Positions 9,406 through 19,335 of a stretch of DNA of 64,000 nt are shown piece after piece. This DNA is from Paludibaculum fermentans. GTDB taxonomy: Bacteria; Acidobacteriota; Terriglobia; Bryobacterales; Bryobacteraceae. How positions within the stretch are numbered: position 1 is the first letter of the stretch; every line of letters starts with the position of its first letter. The stretch spans positions 1,426,001-1,490,000 of the forward strand of contig NZ_CP063849.1 of NCBI RefSeq assembly GCF_015277775.1. Reading direction: 5' to 3'. Under the pieces are notes generated by a model, which saw nothing but the letters and a program-made list of their open reading frames with translations, made no database searches and was not told the origin of the DNA. A program made the position numbers and the translations under genes.

Positions 9406-11573
9406 TCCAGGCCGCGCCCATCCTGCTGTTCCTGCTGGCCGGTGCGCCGGCGGACTGCTGGCGCGCGAAGAAGCTGGGTCATGCGCAGGAGGCGGGGCAA
9501 TGTTTCACCGCGCTGCGGAACTCGAACAATCCGGCGCTGCGGGCAGAGGGCCAGTGGGGCATGGGCGATTTCAATGGCGCGAACGAGACATTCCGTTCGG
9601 CGGTCAAGTCGGATGAAAAGAACGCCGCGCTGCGAGTGCGTTGGGGCCGTTTGTTGATGGAACGCTTCAATCCGGGCGATGCTGCCGGGCTCTTTGGTGA
9701 GGCACTCGGACTGGACAAGGACAATGCCGACGCGCTGCTGGGCATGGCCATGCTGGCCGAGGAGAACTTCGACCAGAAGGCCATCGGCCTGGCGCAGCAG
9801 GCGTTGGAGAAGAACCCGAAATTGATTGAGGCGCGCGAGCTGCGGGCCGCCGTGCTGCTGGAAGACGGCAACTACGACGCGGCCGCGGCGGAAGCGCTGA
9901 ATACGGTGCAGGACGCGCCGCAGGCGATAGATGCGATGTCGGTGCTCGCCACCATCGACCTGTTGAAAGACAAGGGCACGTCGCCATGGACCGGCCGCAT
10001 GCTGGCCGTGAATCCGCACTACGGTGAGGGCTTTGCGCGCATAGCGCGGCAGTTCGTCTTGAACCGCCGGTATGAAGAGGCGATCGGGTTTTATCGCAAG
10101 TCGCTGGAGCTGGATCCCTCCTTCCTGCCGGCGAAGAGCGAGCTCGGCATCAACCTCATGCGCATCGGGGAAGACGTCGAGGCGCGCCGCCTGCTGGGCG
10201 AGGTCTTCGAGGCGGGCTACCGGAATGCGGCTACGGCCAATTCGCTAACGCTGCTCGACAGCTACAAGAACTTCATCGTCTACAAGCAGCCGCGCTACAT
10301 CCTGCGCCTGCACAAGAGCGAAGCCGAGCTGCTGCGGCCCTATGTCGAGCGCGAGATCACCAGGGCGCTCGACTCGTACGACAGGAAGTACAACTTCAAG
10401 CTGCCCGGTCCGGTGCTGGTGGAGATGTATCCCGATCACCAGGACTTCGCGGTGCGCACGATGGGTATGCCGGGCCTGGGCGCGTTGGGCGTCACGTTCG
10501 GGCTGAGCGTCGCGATGGACAGCCCGTCGGGCCGCAAGCCCGGTGACTTTCACTGGGCCAGCACGCTGTGGCATGAGCTGAGCCACGTCTACCTGCTGAC
10601 CGTCACCAAGCATCACGTGCCGCGCTGGTTTACGGAAGGCGTCTCAGTGCACGAGGAGACGGCCGTTTCACCGGAGTGGGGCGACCGCTTGACACCCGAG
10701 ATCCTGGGCGCGATGAAGAAGAAAACGCTGCTGCCCATCTCGACGCTGGATCGCGGGTATATGCGGCCGTCTTACCCGGCGCAGGTGATCGTCAGCTACT
10801 TCCAGGGCGGCCGGACGATCGACTACATCACGGAGAAGTACGGCTGGCCGAAGGTGATGACGATGCTGGGCGAGTTCTCGCAGGTCACGACGACGGCGGC
10901 GGTCATTGAAAAGGTACTGGGCGTGAAGCCGGAGCAGTTCGACAAGGACTTCCTGGCCTGGCTGGAGAACGAGCACAAGGTGCCGCTGGCGAAGTTCGAA
11001 GATTGGACGAAGCAGATGAAGCCGCTGCACTCCGCCGTAAAGGGCAAGCAGTGGGACGAGGTGTTCAAGATCGGCAACGCCATTCGCGACGAGTATCCGG
11101 ATTACGTCGAGGCGGGCAGCGTGTACGAGGCCCTCGCCGAAGCGTATCAGGCGCAGGACAAGAAGCCGCAGGCGATCGCGGAACTGGAGCGCTATGCGAA
11201 GCAGGGCGGCCGTGATCCCGAGACGTTGAAGAAGCTGGCCAGGCTCCAGGAAGAGGCAGGCAATCCGCGCGCCGCCGAAGCCGCGCTGAACCGCCTGCTG
11301 TACATCTATCCGGTGAAGGATGAAGAACTGCACCGCAAGCTGGGCGGGCTGCGCGCCACGCTGGGCAAGTGGGACGGAGCCGCCGAAGAGTGGCGTGCGG
11401 TGCTGGCGATGAAGACGGTGGATCCGGCTTCCGCGAACTATGAATTAGCCCGGGCTTACCAGGGGATGAAGCGTGTGGACGACGCCAAAGACGCGGTTCT
11501 GGCCGCGTTGGAGGCTGCGCCGGGTTACAGGCCGGCGCAGAAGCTGCTGCTGGAGTTGAACAGGAAAGAATAG
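9402..11573 (+). CDS. TPR protein with gluzincin (peptidase MA-like) domain
   Basis: 723 residues from a GTG in the GTGA overlap with the protease gene; the first 17 residues are a hydrophobic export signal. TPR-like helices occupy about 30-300, a peptidase MA-like domain about 310-540, and further TPRs about 545-715. The zinc motif HELSH is at 391-395 and is followed by WFTEG with Glu412 as likely third ligand, so the active site looks intact. The architecture suggests a periplasmic metallopeptidase held in a protein complex by its TPR arms. It sits between the caspase-like gene and moxR, and its stop is 5 bases before the MoxR start. Substrate unknown. Confidence 0.8.
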   Translation: MIQAAPILLFLLAGAPADCWRAKKLGHAQEAGQCFTALRNSNNPALRAEGQWGMGDFNGANETFRSAVKSDEKNAALRVRWGRLLMERFNPGDAAGLFGEALGLDKDNADALLGMAMLAEENFDQKAIGLAQQALEKNPKLIEARELRAAVLLEDGNYDAAAAEALNTVQDAPQAIDAMSVLATIDLLKDKGTSPWTGRMLAVNPHYGEGFARIARQFVLNRRYEEAIGFYRKSLELDPSFLPAKSELGINLMRIGEDVEARRLLGEVFEAGYRNAATANSLTLLDSYKNFIVYKQPRYILRLHKSEAELLRPYVEREITRALDSYDRKYNFKLPGPVLVEMYPDHQDFAVRTMGMPGLGALGVTFGLSVAMDSPSGRKPGDFHWASTLWHELSHVYLLTVTKHHVPRWFTEGVSVHEETAVSPEWGDRLTPEILGAMKKKTLLPISTLDRGYMRPSYPAQVIVSYFQGGRTIDYITEKYGWPKVMTMLGEFSQVTTTAAVIEKVLGVKPEQFDKDFLAWLENEHKVPLAKFEDWTKQMKPLHSAVKGKQWDEVFKIGNAIRDEYPDYVEAGSVYEALAEAYQAQDKKPQAIAELERYAKQGGRDPETLKKLARLQEEAGNPRAAEAALNRLLYIYPVKDEELHRKLGGLRATLGKWDGAAEEWRAVLAMKTVDPASANYELARAYQGMKRVDDAKDAVLAALEAAPGYRPAQKLLLELNRKE

Positions 11574-11578
11574 ATCAC

Positions 11579-12586
11579 ATGATGCAACTCGATTCGGAAA
11601 CCTTGAAAGATCGGATCGCACGCTTCGGCGCCGTTCAGGAGTCGATGATCACGCAGGTGCGCAAGGTGATCGTCGGCCAGGACGAAGTGCTGGAGCAGTT
11701 GATGGTCGCGTTGTTTGTGGGCGGCCACTGTCTGATCACCGGCATGCCGGGTACGGCAAAGACGCTTCTGGTGCGCACCATGGCCGAGACGCTGGGGCTG
11801 CTGTTCCGGCGCATCCAGTTCACGCCGGACCTGATGCCCAGCGACATCACCGGCACCGACATTCTCGAGGAGGAGCCCGGCACGGGCCGCCGCATCTGGA
11901 CGTTCGTCCAGGGGCCGATCTTCGGCAACGTGCTGCTGGCCGACGAAATCAACCGCACGCCGCCCAAGACGCAGGCCGCGCTGCTGGAAGCCATGCAGGA
12001 GCGCAGTTGCACCGTGCGCGGCAACCAGTACAAGCTGCCCGCGCCGTTCTTCGTGCTGGCCACCCAGAACCCCATCGAATTGGAAGGCACGTATCCTCTG
12101 CCCGAAGCGCAGCTCGACCGCTTCCTGTTCAACACGCTGCTCGACTACCTGCCGGCCGAGGACGAGCTCAAGGTCGTCGGACTCACCACCACCACGGCCG
12201 TGGCCGATCTGCAGCCCGTCACGACGGCCGAAGAGATCCTCAACTTCCAGCAATTGGTGCGCATGGTGCCCATCGCCGAGGAAGTGGCCCGCTATGCGGT
12301 GAACCTGGTGCGCGGCACGCGTCCGGTGGACGTGACCGCCAGCGATTACGTGAAGAAGTATGTGAACTTCGGCGCCAGCGTCCGCGGCGCGCAGAACCTG
12401 GTGCTGGCGGCCAAGGCGCGCTCGCTGATGCGTGGCCGCTATCACGTGAGCTTCGAGGATGTGGCCTCGCTGATGCGCCCCGTCATGCGGCATCGCATCC
12501 TGCTCAACTTCCAGGCGGAGAGCGACCGGCTGAGCCCCGACGACATCCTCAAGAAGGTTCTGGAGGTCGTGCCGACCAAAGGTTGA
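11579..12586 (+). CDS. MoxR-family AAA+ ATPase
   Basis: 335 residues, the normal size of MoxR proteins. Walker A is GMPGTAKT at 55-62, Walker B is LLADEIN with Asp122 and Glu123, and the sensor 1 region reads ATQNP, followed by the family signature IELEGTYPLPEAQLDRF. No signal peptide, so it is cytoplasmic. MoxR ATPases act as chaperone-like remodelers working with VWA-domain proteins; here DUF58 and BatA-like VWA genes follow directly and a VWA membrane protein precedes. The start is the first of two adjacent ATGs, and the next gene begins 2 bases after the stop. Confidence 0.95.
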   Translation: MMQLDSETLKDRIARFGAVQESMITQVRKVIVGQDEVLEQLMVALFVGGHCLITGMPGTAKTLLVRTMAETLGLLFRRIQFTPDLMPSDITGTDILEEEPGTGRRIWTFVQGPIFGNVLLADEINRTPPKTQAALLEAMQERSCTVRGNQYKLPAPFFVLATQNPIELEGTYPLPEAQLDRFLFNTLLDYLPAEDELKVVGLTTTTAVADLQPVTTAEEILNFQQLVRMVPIAEEVARYAVNLVRGTRPVDVTASDYVKKYVNFGASVRGAQNLVLAAKARSLMRGRYHVSFEDVASLMRPVMRHRILLNFQAESDRLSPDDILKKVLEVVPTKG

Positions 12587-12588
12587 TC

Positions 12589-13476
12589 ATGATTCAGCGC
12601 TTCCTCGATCCCAAGGTACTGGCCGGTATCGCGAACCTCGAGCTCACCGCCAAGACGGTGGTCGATGGTTTCGTGGCCGGCCTGCACCGCTCGCCGGACT
12701 TCGGCTTCAGCCAGGAGTTCGCCGAATATCGCATGTACGTCCCGGGCGACGACCTGCGCTATGTGGATTGGAACGCCTATGCCCGCACGGACAGGCTGTA
12801 CCTGAAGCGCTATCGCGGCGAGACGAATACGCGCGTCACAGTGTTGCTGGACCGCAGTGCTTCCATGGGCTTCCAGGGACAAGGTGTCAGGAAGATCGAC
12901 TACGCGCGCTTCCTGGGTGCGTCGCTGGCCTACCTCGCGCATCAGCAGCGAGACGCCGTGGGTCTCATCGGCTTTGACGACGAGATCCGCGACTACGTCG
13001 AGCCGTCGTCGAGGCACGGGCAGTGGGTGAAGGTGCTGCACGGGCTGAACCGTTCGGAGCCCGGCAGCCGTACCGATTTTGCGAAGCCCTTTCACCATTT
13101 CCAGCAGTTCCTGCAGCGGCGCGGACTGGTGCTGGTGATCTCGGATTTCTATGCGCCGGCGGAGGAAGTGGTGAAGACCGTGGCTCCGCTACGGCAGCGC
13201 GGCAACGATGTGGTGCTGCTGCACGTGCTGGATCCCGAGGAGATCAAACCCACGCTGAAGGCGTCGAAGATCCTGATCGACATGGAGACCGGCGAGGAGA
13301 TGGAAGTGAGTCCTGAGTACGTCAAGGACACTTACCGCAAGAAGATGGCGGCGCATCTCGAGGAACTGGAATCGTTGTCGCGCGGGGCGGGCTTGAGCTA
13401 CTTCCTTGCAATGACGGATCAGCCGCTGGATGAGGCGCTGCGGCGCTACCTGGTCGTCCGGGCGGGGAGGTTCTAG
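12589..13476 (+). CDS. DUF58 domain VWA-like protein, MoxR partner
   Basis: 295 residues without signal peptide. The DUF58 signature is clear: YVPGDDLRYVDWNAYARTD followed by LYLKRYRGE. It continues into a VWA-like fold with LLDRSASM (MIDAS D-x-S-x-S) and a later VLVISDFYAP strand. DUF58 proteins are encoded next to MoxR in nearly all such clusters and are thought to be recognised by it. The gene starts 2 bases after moxR and ends 4 bases before the BatA-like gene, so the three are translationally close. Confidence 0.93.
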   Translation: MIQRFLDPKVLAGIANLELTAKTVVDGFVAGLHRSPDFGFSQEFAEYRMYVPGDDLRYVDWNAYARTDRLYLKRYRGETNTRVTVLLDRSASMGFQGQGVRKIDYARFLGASLAYLAHQQRDAVGLIGFDDEIRDYVEPSSRHGQWVKVLHGLNRSEPGSRTDFAKPFHHFQQFLQRRGLVLVISDFYAPAEEVVKTVAPLRQRGNDVVLLHVLDPEEIKPTLKASKILIDMETGEEMEVSPEYVKDTYRKKMAAHLEELESLSRGAGLSYFLAMTDQPLDEALRRYLVVRAGRF

Positions 13477-13480
13477 CCGA

Positions 13481-15415
13481 ATGGGTCTCTTCGCGCCATG
13501 GTTTCTCGCGGGCTTCGGGCTGCTGGGCCTGCCCATCTACTTTCACCTGTTGAAGCGGCATCGCAGCGAGACGCAGCAGTTCAGCTCGCTCATGTTCTTC
13601 GAGAAGAGCACCGAAGCATCGTTGAAGCACAGGCGGCTCGACTACCTGCTGCTGATGGCCATGCGCCTGGCCCTGCTGGCGCTGATCGTGCTCGCCTTCG
13701 CGCAGCCTTTCATTTGGCGCAATACAGCGGCTGGCGGCCCCAGAGCGAACCGCGTGGTGGTGATCGACGACTCCGCCAGCATGGGCTTCGGCGATCGCAT
13801 GGGCAACGCGAAGTCAGAAGCTTCCAAGCTGCTGGGCGAGAACGTGAAGGTGGCGGTGTTCGATTCGCAGTTGCGGTTCGTCACGCCGGCCGATGTACCG
13901 CGCCTGGAGGCCGGCACGTCACGCAGTTCGCTGGGTGAACTTGCCCGCGCGCTGCGTGCCTATCAGGAGTCGGTCAAAGCGCCCTTGGAAGTGCATCTCA
14001 TCAGTGATCTGCAGCGCAGTTCGATGCCGGCCGGTTTCAGCGACCTGCGATTGGGCGGCGGGACGAAACTGGTGCTGCACACTGTAGCGGACAAGACGGA
14101 GCCGAACTGGACCGTCGAGAGCGTGACGGCTCCGGCCCGGGTAAGGGACGGCAAGACGGTGAAGGTTCAGGCGACCATCGCCGGCTTCCACACGAACGCC
14201 GCGTCGCGCACAGTGATTCTGGAAGTGAATGGACAACCCTCCGGCAAGCAGACGGTGCAGGTGCCCGCCTCCGGCCGCGCGAAGGTGGAGTTCAATGGCC
14301 TCGACCTGCCGCACGGCTTCTCGAAGTGCGCGGTGAGCCTGCAGGAGTCCGATGGACTGAAGGTGGACGACCGCTACCTGTTCGCCATCGAGCGTAGCGA
14401 TCCGCAGCGCGTCGTATTCCTGTATGGCGAGCGGTCGGCCCGATCCGCGCTCTATTTCCGTGATGCCCTCGACGCCGCCACGGCGGGCGCCTATGTGGTG
14501 GAGAGCTACTCCAGCGGGACACCCGCGAACCTCGAGCGCGCCGCCTTCATCGTCGTCTCGGACACCGGCAGCTTCGACGACGCCATGCTGAAGCGCTATG
14601 TCCAGCAGGGCGGATCCGCCCTGGTCGTGCTGGGGCCGGCGAATGTTTCGTCCGGAAAGGTTCCGATTCTCGGCACGCTCGTGAAAGCCTCGCGCTACGC
14701 CTCGCGGGGAGCGGAGCGCTACCAGACACTGGGCACCGCCGATGACGCCTATGCAGCCATCGCCAAGGCCGGCCGTTGGGAAGGCGTCCACTTCTACCAG
14801 TCGATCGACGCCGATCCCGGCCAGGCGCGCATCCTCGCCCGGCTCACTGATCGTACGCCCATCCTGCTGGAGCAGAAGATCGGGGAAGGTACGGTGGTCG
14901 TGCTGGCCTCGGCCCTCGACAACCTGGCGAATGACTTTCCCGTGCAGCCGTCGTTCGTGCCGTTTGTCGAACAGATCGCCCATCGCCTGAGCGGCTGGGA
15001 AGAGGCCTCGTTGAATGCCAGCGTCGACACGGCGCTCGATTTCAAGGGCGGAGCCGGGTCGAAAGCGTTTGAAGCCATGGACCCCGATGGCAAGCGGGCC
15101 CTGACCCTGGAAGAGAGCGCGAAGGGCGCTCCGCTGGTGTTGAGCCGGGCCGGATTCTGGGAAGTGCGCCGCGGGGCAGGCAAGTCGCAGATGATCGCCG
15201 CCAACGTCGACCGGCGTGAATCGGATCTGGAATTGATGCCCAAGGAGTCGGCCGAGTTGTGGCAGTCGCCTGGCACTGCGGGCCAGCAGGCGGGCGGACA
15301 GAGCAATAATGAAAGCAAATGGCCGTTGGCCGCCTGGGTACTCGGCGCGGCGGTCTTGGCGGGGCTGTTAGAGGCGCTCGTGGGGAGCAGACACCTGGTT
15401 CAGGAGACAGCATGA
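13481..15415 (+). CDS. BatA-like aerotolerance-type membrane protein with VWA domain
   Basis: 644 residues. The first 75 residues match the BatA N-terminal module: a membrane helix (FLAGFGLLGLPIYFHLL), a cytoplasmic link LKHRRLDYLLLMAMRL and a second helix ending QPFIW. A VWA-like domain follows with VVVIDDSASMGFG. The middle carries adhesion-type beta segments, and a C-terminal helix (AAWVLGAAVLAGLLEALV) precedes a short tail. This places a large VWA part in the periplasm with membrane anchors at both ends. The ATG is preceded by the DUF58 stop, and the 3' end overlaps the DUF4175 gene by ATGA. Confidence 0.88.
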   Translation: MGLFAPWFLAGFGLLGLPIYFHLLKRHRSETQQFSSLMFFEKSTEASLKHRRLDYLLLMAMRLALLALIVLAFAQPFIWRNTAAGGPRANRVVVIDDSASMGFGDRMGNAKSEASKLLGENVKVAVFDSQLRFVTPADVPRLEAGTSRSSLGELARALRAYQESVKAPLEVHLISDLQRSSMPAGFSDLRLGGGTKLVLHTVADKTEPNWTVESVTAPARVRDGKTVKVQATIAGFHTNAASRTVILEVNGQPSGKQTVQVPASGRAKVEFNGLDLPHGFSKCAVSLQESDGLKVDDRYLFAIERSDPQRVVFLYGERSARSALYFRDALDAATAGAYVVESYSSGTPANLERAAFIVVSDTGSFDDAMLKRYVQQGGSALVVLGPANVSSGKVPILGTLVKASRYASRGAERYQTLGTADDAYAAIAKAGRWEGVHFYQSIDADPGQARILARLTDRTPILLEQKIGEGTVVVLASALDNLANDFPVQPSFVPFVEQIAHRLSGWEEASLNASVDTALDFKGGAGSKAFEAMDPDGKRALTLEESAKGAPLVLSRAGFWEVRRGAGKSQMIAANVDRRESDLELMPKESAELWQSPGTAGQQAGGQSNNESKWPLAAWVLGAAVLAGLLEALVGSRHLVQETA

Positions 15416-18400
15416 CGGCACTAGAACGGTTTCGGAGTTATCTGGAAGCGGTCGAGAAGCGCTTGCGTTGGAAAGCCCTGGCCCGGGGTGGCGCACTGCT
15501 GGCGGTGCTGGCGCTGGCCGCCACCGTGAGCCTGGCCTACATTGCAGACCGCTTTGCGTTCTCCGACAACAGCCTGTTCTACACGCGGCTCACGCTGTTT
15601 CTGGCGGTCGCGCTGGGTCTCGCGTTCTGGCTCGTCGTGCCCCTGTTGCGCTTGAATCGCAGGGAAGCGGCGCGAGCGGTAGAGGGCGGGGAAGCGGGCT
15701 TTGAACAGCGCGCCCTGACGCTGGAACAGAGTCAGGACGACAATCCTTTCTCGGAATTGCTGGCCGAAGAGGCCCTGCGGCGAGCGGAACAGGCGCCGCC
15801 GTGGCACCTGGTGAGCGGCCGTCTATTGGGCGGCCTGGCCCTGGGCTGTGCGCTCGGCATAGGCGTGCTGGTGTGGTTGACCGTCGCGGGTCCCGGCACG
15901 CTGGGTTACGGCGCGCATCTGCTGTGGGCCGGAGCGCCGCGTCCGGGCGCGGGTCCCATCTACCAGATTCAGGTGAAGCCCGGCGACGCCAAGGTGCGGC
16001 GCGGCGGCGACCAGGTGATCGAGGCGCTGCTGCTCGGGTTCGACACACCCGAAGTGACGCTGCGTGCCCGGCCGGCTGGATCGGCCAAATGGGAGACGCT
16101 CCGCATGGAGCCGAAGCCCAGCGGCGGCGGCTATTCATTCCTGTTCGCAGGCCTGGCGGAGAACCTCGAGTACATGGTGGAGACCTCGAAGATGCGGTCG
16201 GCCATCCATCGGCTCACGGTGATCGACCTGCCTGCCGTGAAGCAGCTCCGCGCGGTTTTCCACTATCCCAGCTTCCTTGGCATCCCGGTCGCAACGGTGG
16301 AGCCCGCGGGCGACCTGCGTGCCGTGGAAGGCACGGATGTTGATTTGCATGTGACGACCGACCGGCCGTTGACCAACGGCGTGCTGATCATCGACGACGG
16401 CTCTCGCATCTCCCTGGAGGCCGAATCCGGTAATACGCTGATCGCGAAGGTGCCCATCCGCAAGGACGGCATGTACTATGTCGCCGCCATCGAGGACGGA
16501 ACTCCGGTGCGCCTGACCGAGGACTACTTCATCGAAGCCAAAGCCGAGCGCCCGCCCGAGGTGAAGATCTCGAAGCCGGGCCGCGACGCCAAGGTCAGCC
16601 CGATTGAAGAAGTCACCGTGGAACTCGAGTCGTCTGACGATTTCGGCCTGAATGACATGGAGCTGCGCTACTCCGTCAACGGGGGCGCTGAAAAGAGCGT
16701 ACCGCTGCTGCGGCAGAAGGGCGTGAAGGACGCCCACGGCTCGACGACCATTTCGCTGGAAGACTTCAAGCTTTCGCCCGGAGACGTGGTGGGCATCTAC
16801 GCCGTGGCTCGCGACGCCAAGACCACTACGCAGACGGACATCTTCTTCCTGGAGGCGCAGCCCTTCGAGAAGGAGTATCAGCAGTCGCAGACCGGTGGCG
16901 GAGGCGGCGGCGGGGGCGGGGAAGACCAGCAGGGCGAGATCGCCCAGCGCCAGAAAGAGATCATCGCCGCGACCTGGAATCAGATCAAGAACGGCGGCTC
17001 CCGGGCTCAGGCGCAGGAGAACGCTCAGTTTCTCTCGGGTGTTCAACAGAAGCTGTCCGACCAGGCGAAGTCCCTGGCGCAGCGCATGCGCAGCCGCGAG
17101 TTGGCCGGCACGAACGAGGAGTTCCAGAAGTTCTCGAAAGAGATGGACCTCGCCTCGGCCGCGATGAATGAGGCCACTGGCCAGTTGAAGAGCCAGAAGT
17201 GGAAAGATTCGCTGTCGCCCGAGCAGAAGGCCCTGCAGCACCTGCTGCGCGCCGAGAGCATGTTCCGCCAGATCCAGGTGGCCTTCGGCCAGCGTGGCGG
17301 CGGGGGCGGAGGGGGCGGCGGCCAGATGCGCGACCTCGAGAGCCTGTTCGACCTGGAACTCGATACGGAGAAAAACCAGTACGAGACGGCGCAATCGCGC
17401 AACTCGCAGGAGCAGCGCGAGAAGGAAGTCGACGAAGCGCTGAAGAAGCTGGAAGAGCTGGCGCGGCGGCAGCAGGAACTTGCCCAGCAGCAACAACAGC
17501 AGAAGCAGCAGGCGTTCCAGCAGCGCTGGGCGCAGGAGATGCTGCGGCGCGAAGCCGAGGAGCTGCGCAAGAAGATGGAGCAGTTGCAGCGCGGCGAATC
17601 GCAGCAGGGGCAGCAGGGTCAGCAGAGCCAGTCGCAACAGGGTCAATCGCAGCAAGGCCAACCGCAGCAGGGCGGATCCTCGGGTCAGGCGCAGCAGGGC
17701 CGTTCGCAGGGCCAACCGCAGCGCGGCCAGCAGGGGTCCAGCGGACAGCAGCAGCAGAATGACCAGCGCATGGCGCGGGCGCAGCAGCAATTGGATCGAG
17801 CCCTGGACGACATGCGGAAAGCGCAGTCGGAGCAGGGGCAGAACAGCACCGAAAGTGCGCAGCGCGCGGCGGAGCGCATGAAGGAAGCGCGCGACATGGT
17901 GGGCGGCATGCGGCAGCAGCAGTCCGGCCAGCGCATGGACGACCTGACCAACCGCTCACAGCAATTGGCCGAGCGCCAGAAGCAGTATGAGAACCAGATC
18001 CGGCAGATGTACCCGGATGGGGTGCCCGCTCCGGGCGCGCGGCCGCAGCCGGGGCAGAACGCTCCGACTCCGCAGACCATCGAACGCCTGGCCCAGGAAA
18101 AAGAGGCCATGGAGCGCGAATACAAGCGCTTGGAACAGCAGATGAAGGATACCGCTCGCGCGATGGACGGCTCGCAGAAGGGTGCGGCCTCGCGGCTGCG
18201 GGATGCCTTGGGCGAAGCGCAGCAGAGCGAGTTGGGCCTGCGGTTGAAGTTCGGCTCAGAATGGGTGCGCCGCGGCCTGGGTCCCTACCTGCCGCCGCGC
18301 GAAAAGGTAGTGACGGATTCGCTCGATAAGCTCAGCCGGCAGGTGCAGGAAGCGCGGGATCTGGCGCAGCGCGGCCAGCAGGCCGGCGAAGGGCGTGATC

Positions 18401-19123
18401 GTACAGAGCAGGCCCTGAATCAACTGGAGCAACTGCGCGGCCGGATGCAGGGCCAGTTGCAGCGCGGCCAGCAGGGGCAGCAAGGGCAGGGCCAGCAGCA
18501 GGGGCAGCAAGGACAACAGGGTCAGGGTCAGCAAGGCCAGCAGGGACAACAGGGTCAGGGGCAAGGCCAACAGGGACAACAAGGCCAGGGTCAAGGTCAG
18601 GGCCAACAGGGCGGCGGCCAGCGTGGTGGCGAGGGTCAGGCGGGCGGCGGCCCCGGCACCCGCCAGATGGGCCGCGGCTCATTTGGCGGGATTGACCGCG
18701 GGCATCAGCCCATGGGTGTGCAGGACGAGTATGGCGCCATCAACGACGGCCGGCGGCAATTCGATCCAGGACCCCGTTCCAGCCAGCAGGGTCTGGAAGG
18801 GACGTACGACGAGGCCCTCCGTCAATTGCGCCAACTGCGCCAGGACGATGGCGCCGACGACGAAACGAAGGCCGATGTCGACCGGCTGATCCGCGACATG
18901 CAGCGGTTGGATCCCCGGAAACTGGGCGACAACCCAACCCTGATGGGCCGCATTGAACTCGGACATCGTGCCGCAGATGGAGCAGTTGGAGCTGCGGCTG
19001 CGCAAGCAGTTGGAGAACGGTCCGTCAGGCGGTCAGGTGCGCAGCGGATCCCAGGCGAAAGCGCCGGCCGGCTACGGAGACGCCGTGGCGGAGTACTTCC
19101 GCAAGTTGAGCCGCGGCAAGTAA
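15412..19123 (+). CDS. DUF4175-type membrane protein, Gln/Gly-rich; reading frame shifted near the 3' end
   Basis: The start ATG overlaps the BatA-like stop (ATGA). Three hydrophobic segments lie at about 20-45, 55-80 and 150-172, then a beta-rich extracytoplasmic part to about 480, then a long helical Gln-rich region with polyglycine runs (about 497 and 630) and two Gln/Gly tracts (about 730-790 and 1018-1070). This matches DUF4175 proteins, which close MoxR/DUF4159 clusters. In the given frame the protein runs to TGA at 19188 with an Arg-rich nonsense tail. Removing one G at 18961-18962 continues IEL into DIVPQMEQLELRLRKQLEN and ends KLSRGK at TAA 19121-19123, a far more typical ending of 1236 residues. 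I take the G as an insertion (sequence error or recent mutation). Confidence 0.8.
18463..18612 (+). repeat. Degenerate CAG/GGN tandem repeat encoding a Gln-Gly tract
   Basis: About 150 bases of imperfect tandem units of the type CAGCAGGGN or CAACAGGGN, encoding QQG and GQ units without interruption. Codons alternate between CAG and CAA and among GGN forms, so the repeat is selected as protein rather than being a pure DNA microsatellite. Length polymorphism between strains is likely. Confidence 0.75.
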
Positions 19124-19335
19124 AGCGCCGACGTCCTGATCGAGCCCGCTGGGGGCTGTGCGGCGATGCCGTGCAGCCTCGGGGCTGAGGCACCTCGTCT
19201 CCTTGGGTAGGCCGAACCTCGATCGTGCGTGCACGCCGCTGACAGGTCCACACGGCTCTTCGCCGCATGGCCACGAGCCACAATCGCAAGCATCAATAAC
19301 AGGATTGGAATGGAAGAGGGGCGTGCGGCCAGCGG

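Noticed and set aside
18463-18612. Tandem repeats as a CRISPR array
   Set aside because: Units are short, imperfect, without spacers, and in frame within the DUF4175 gene.
19124-19335. Possible small gene or terminator between the convergent DUF4175 and matrixin genes
   Set aside because: Short frames lack ribosome sites and family resemblance; the GCCTC-N6-GAGGC hairpin at 19176-19191 has no T-run.
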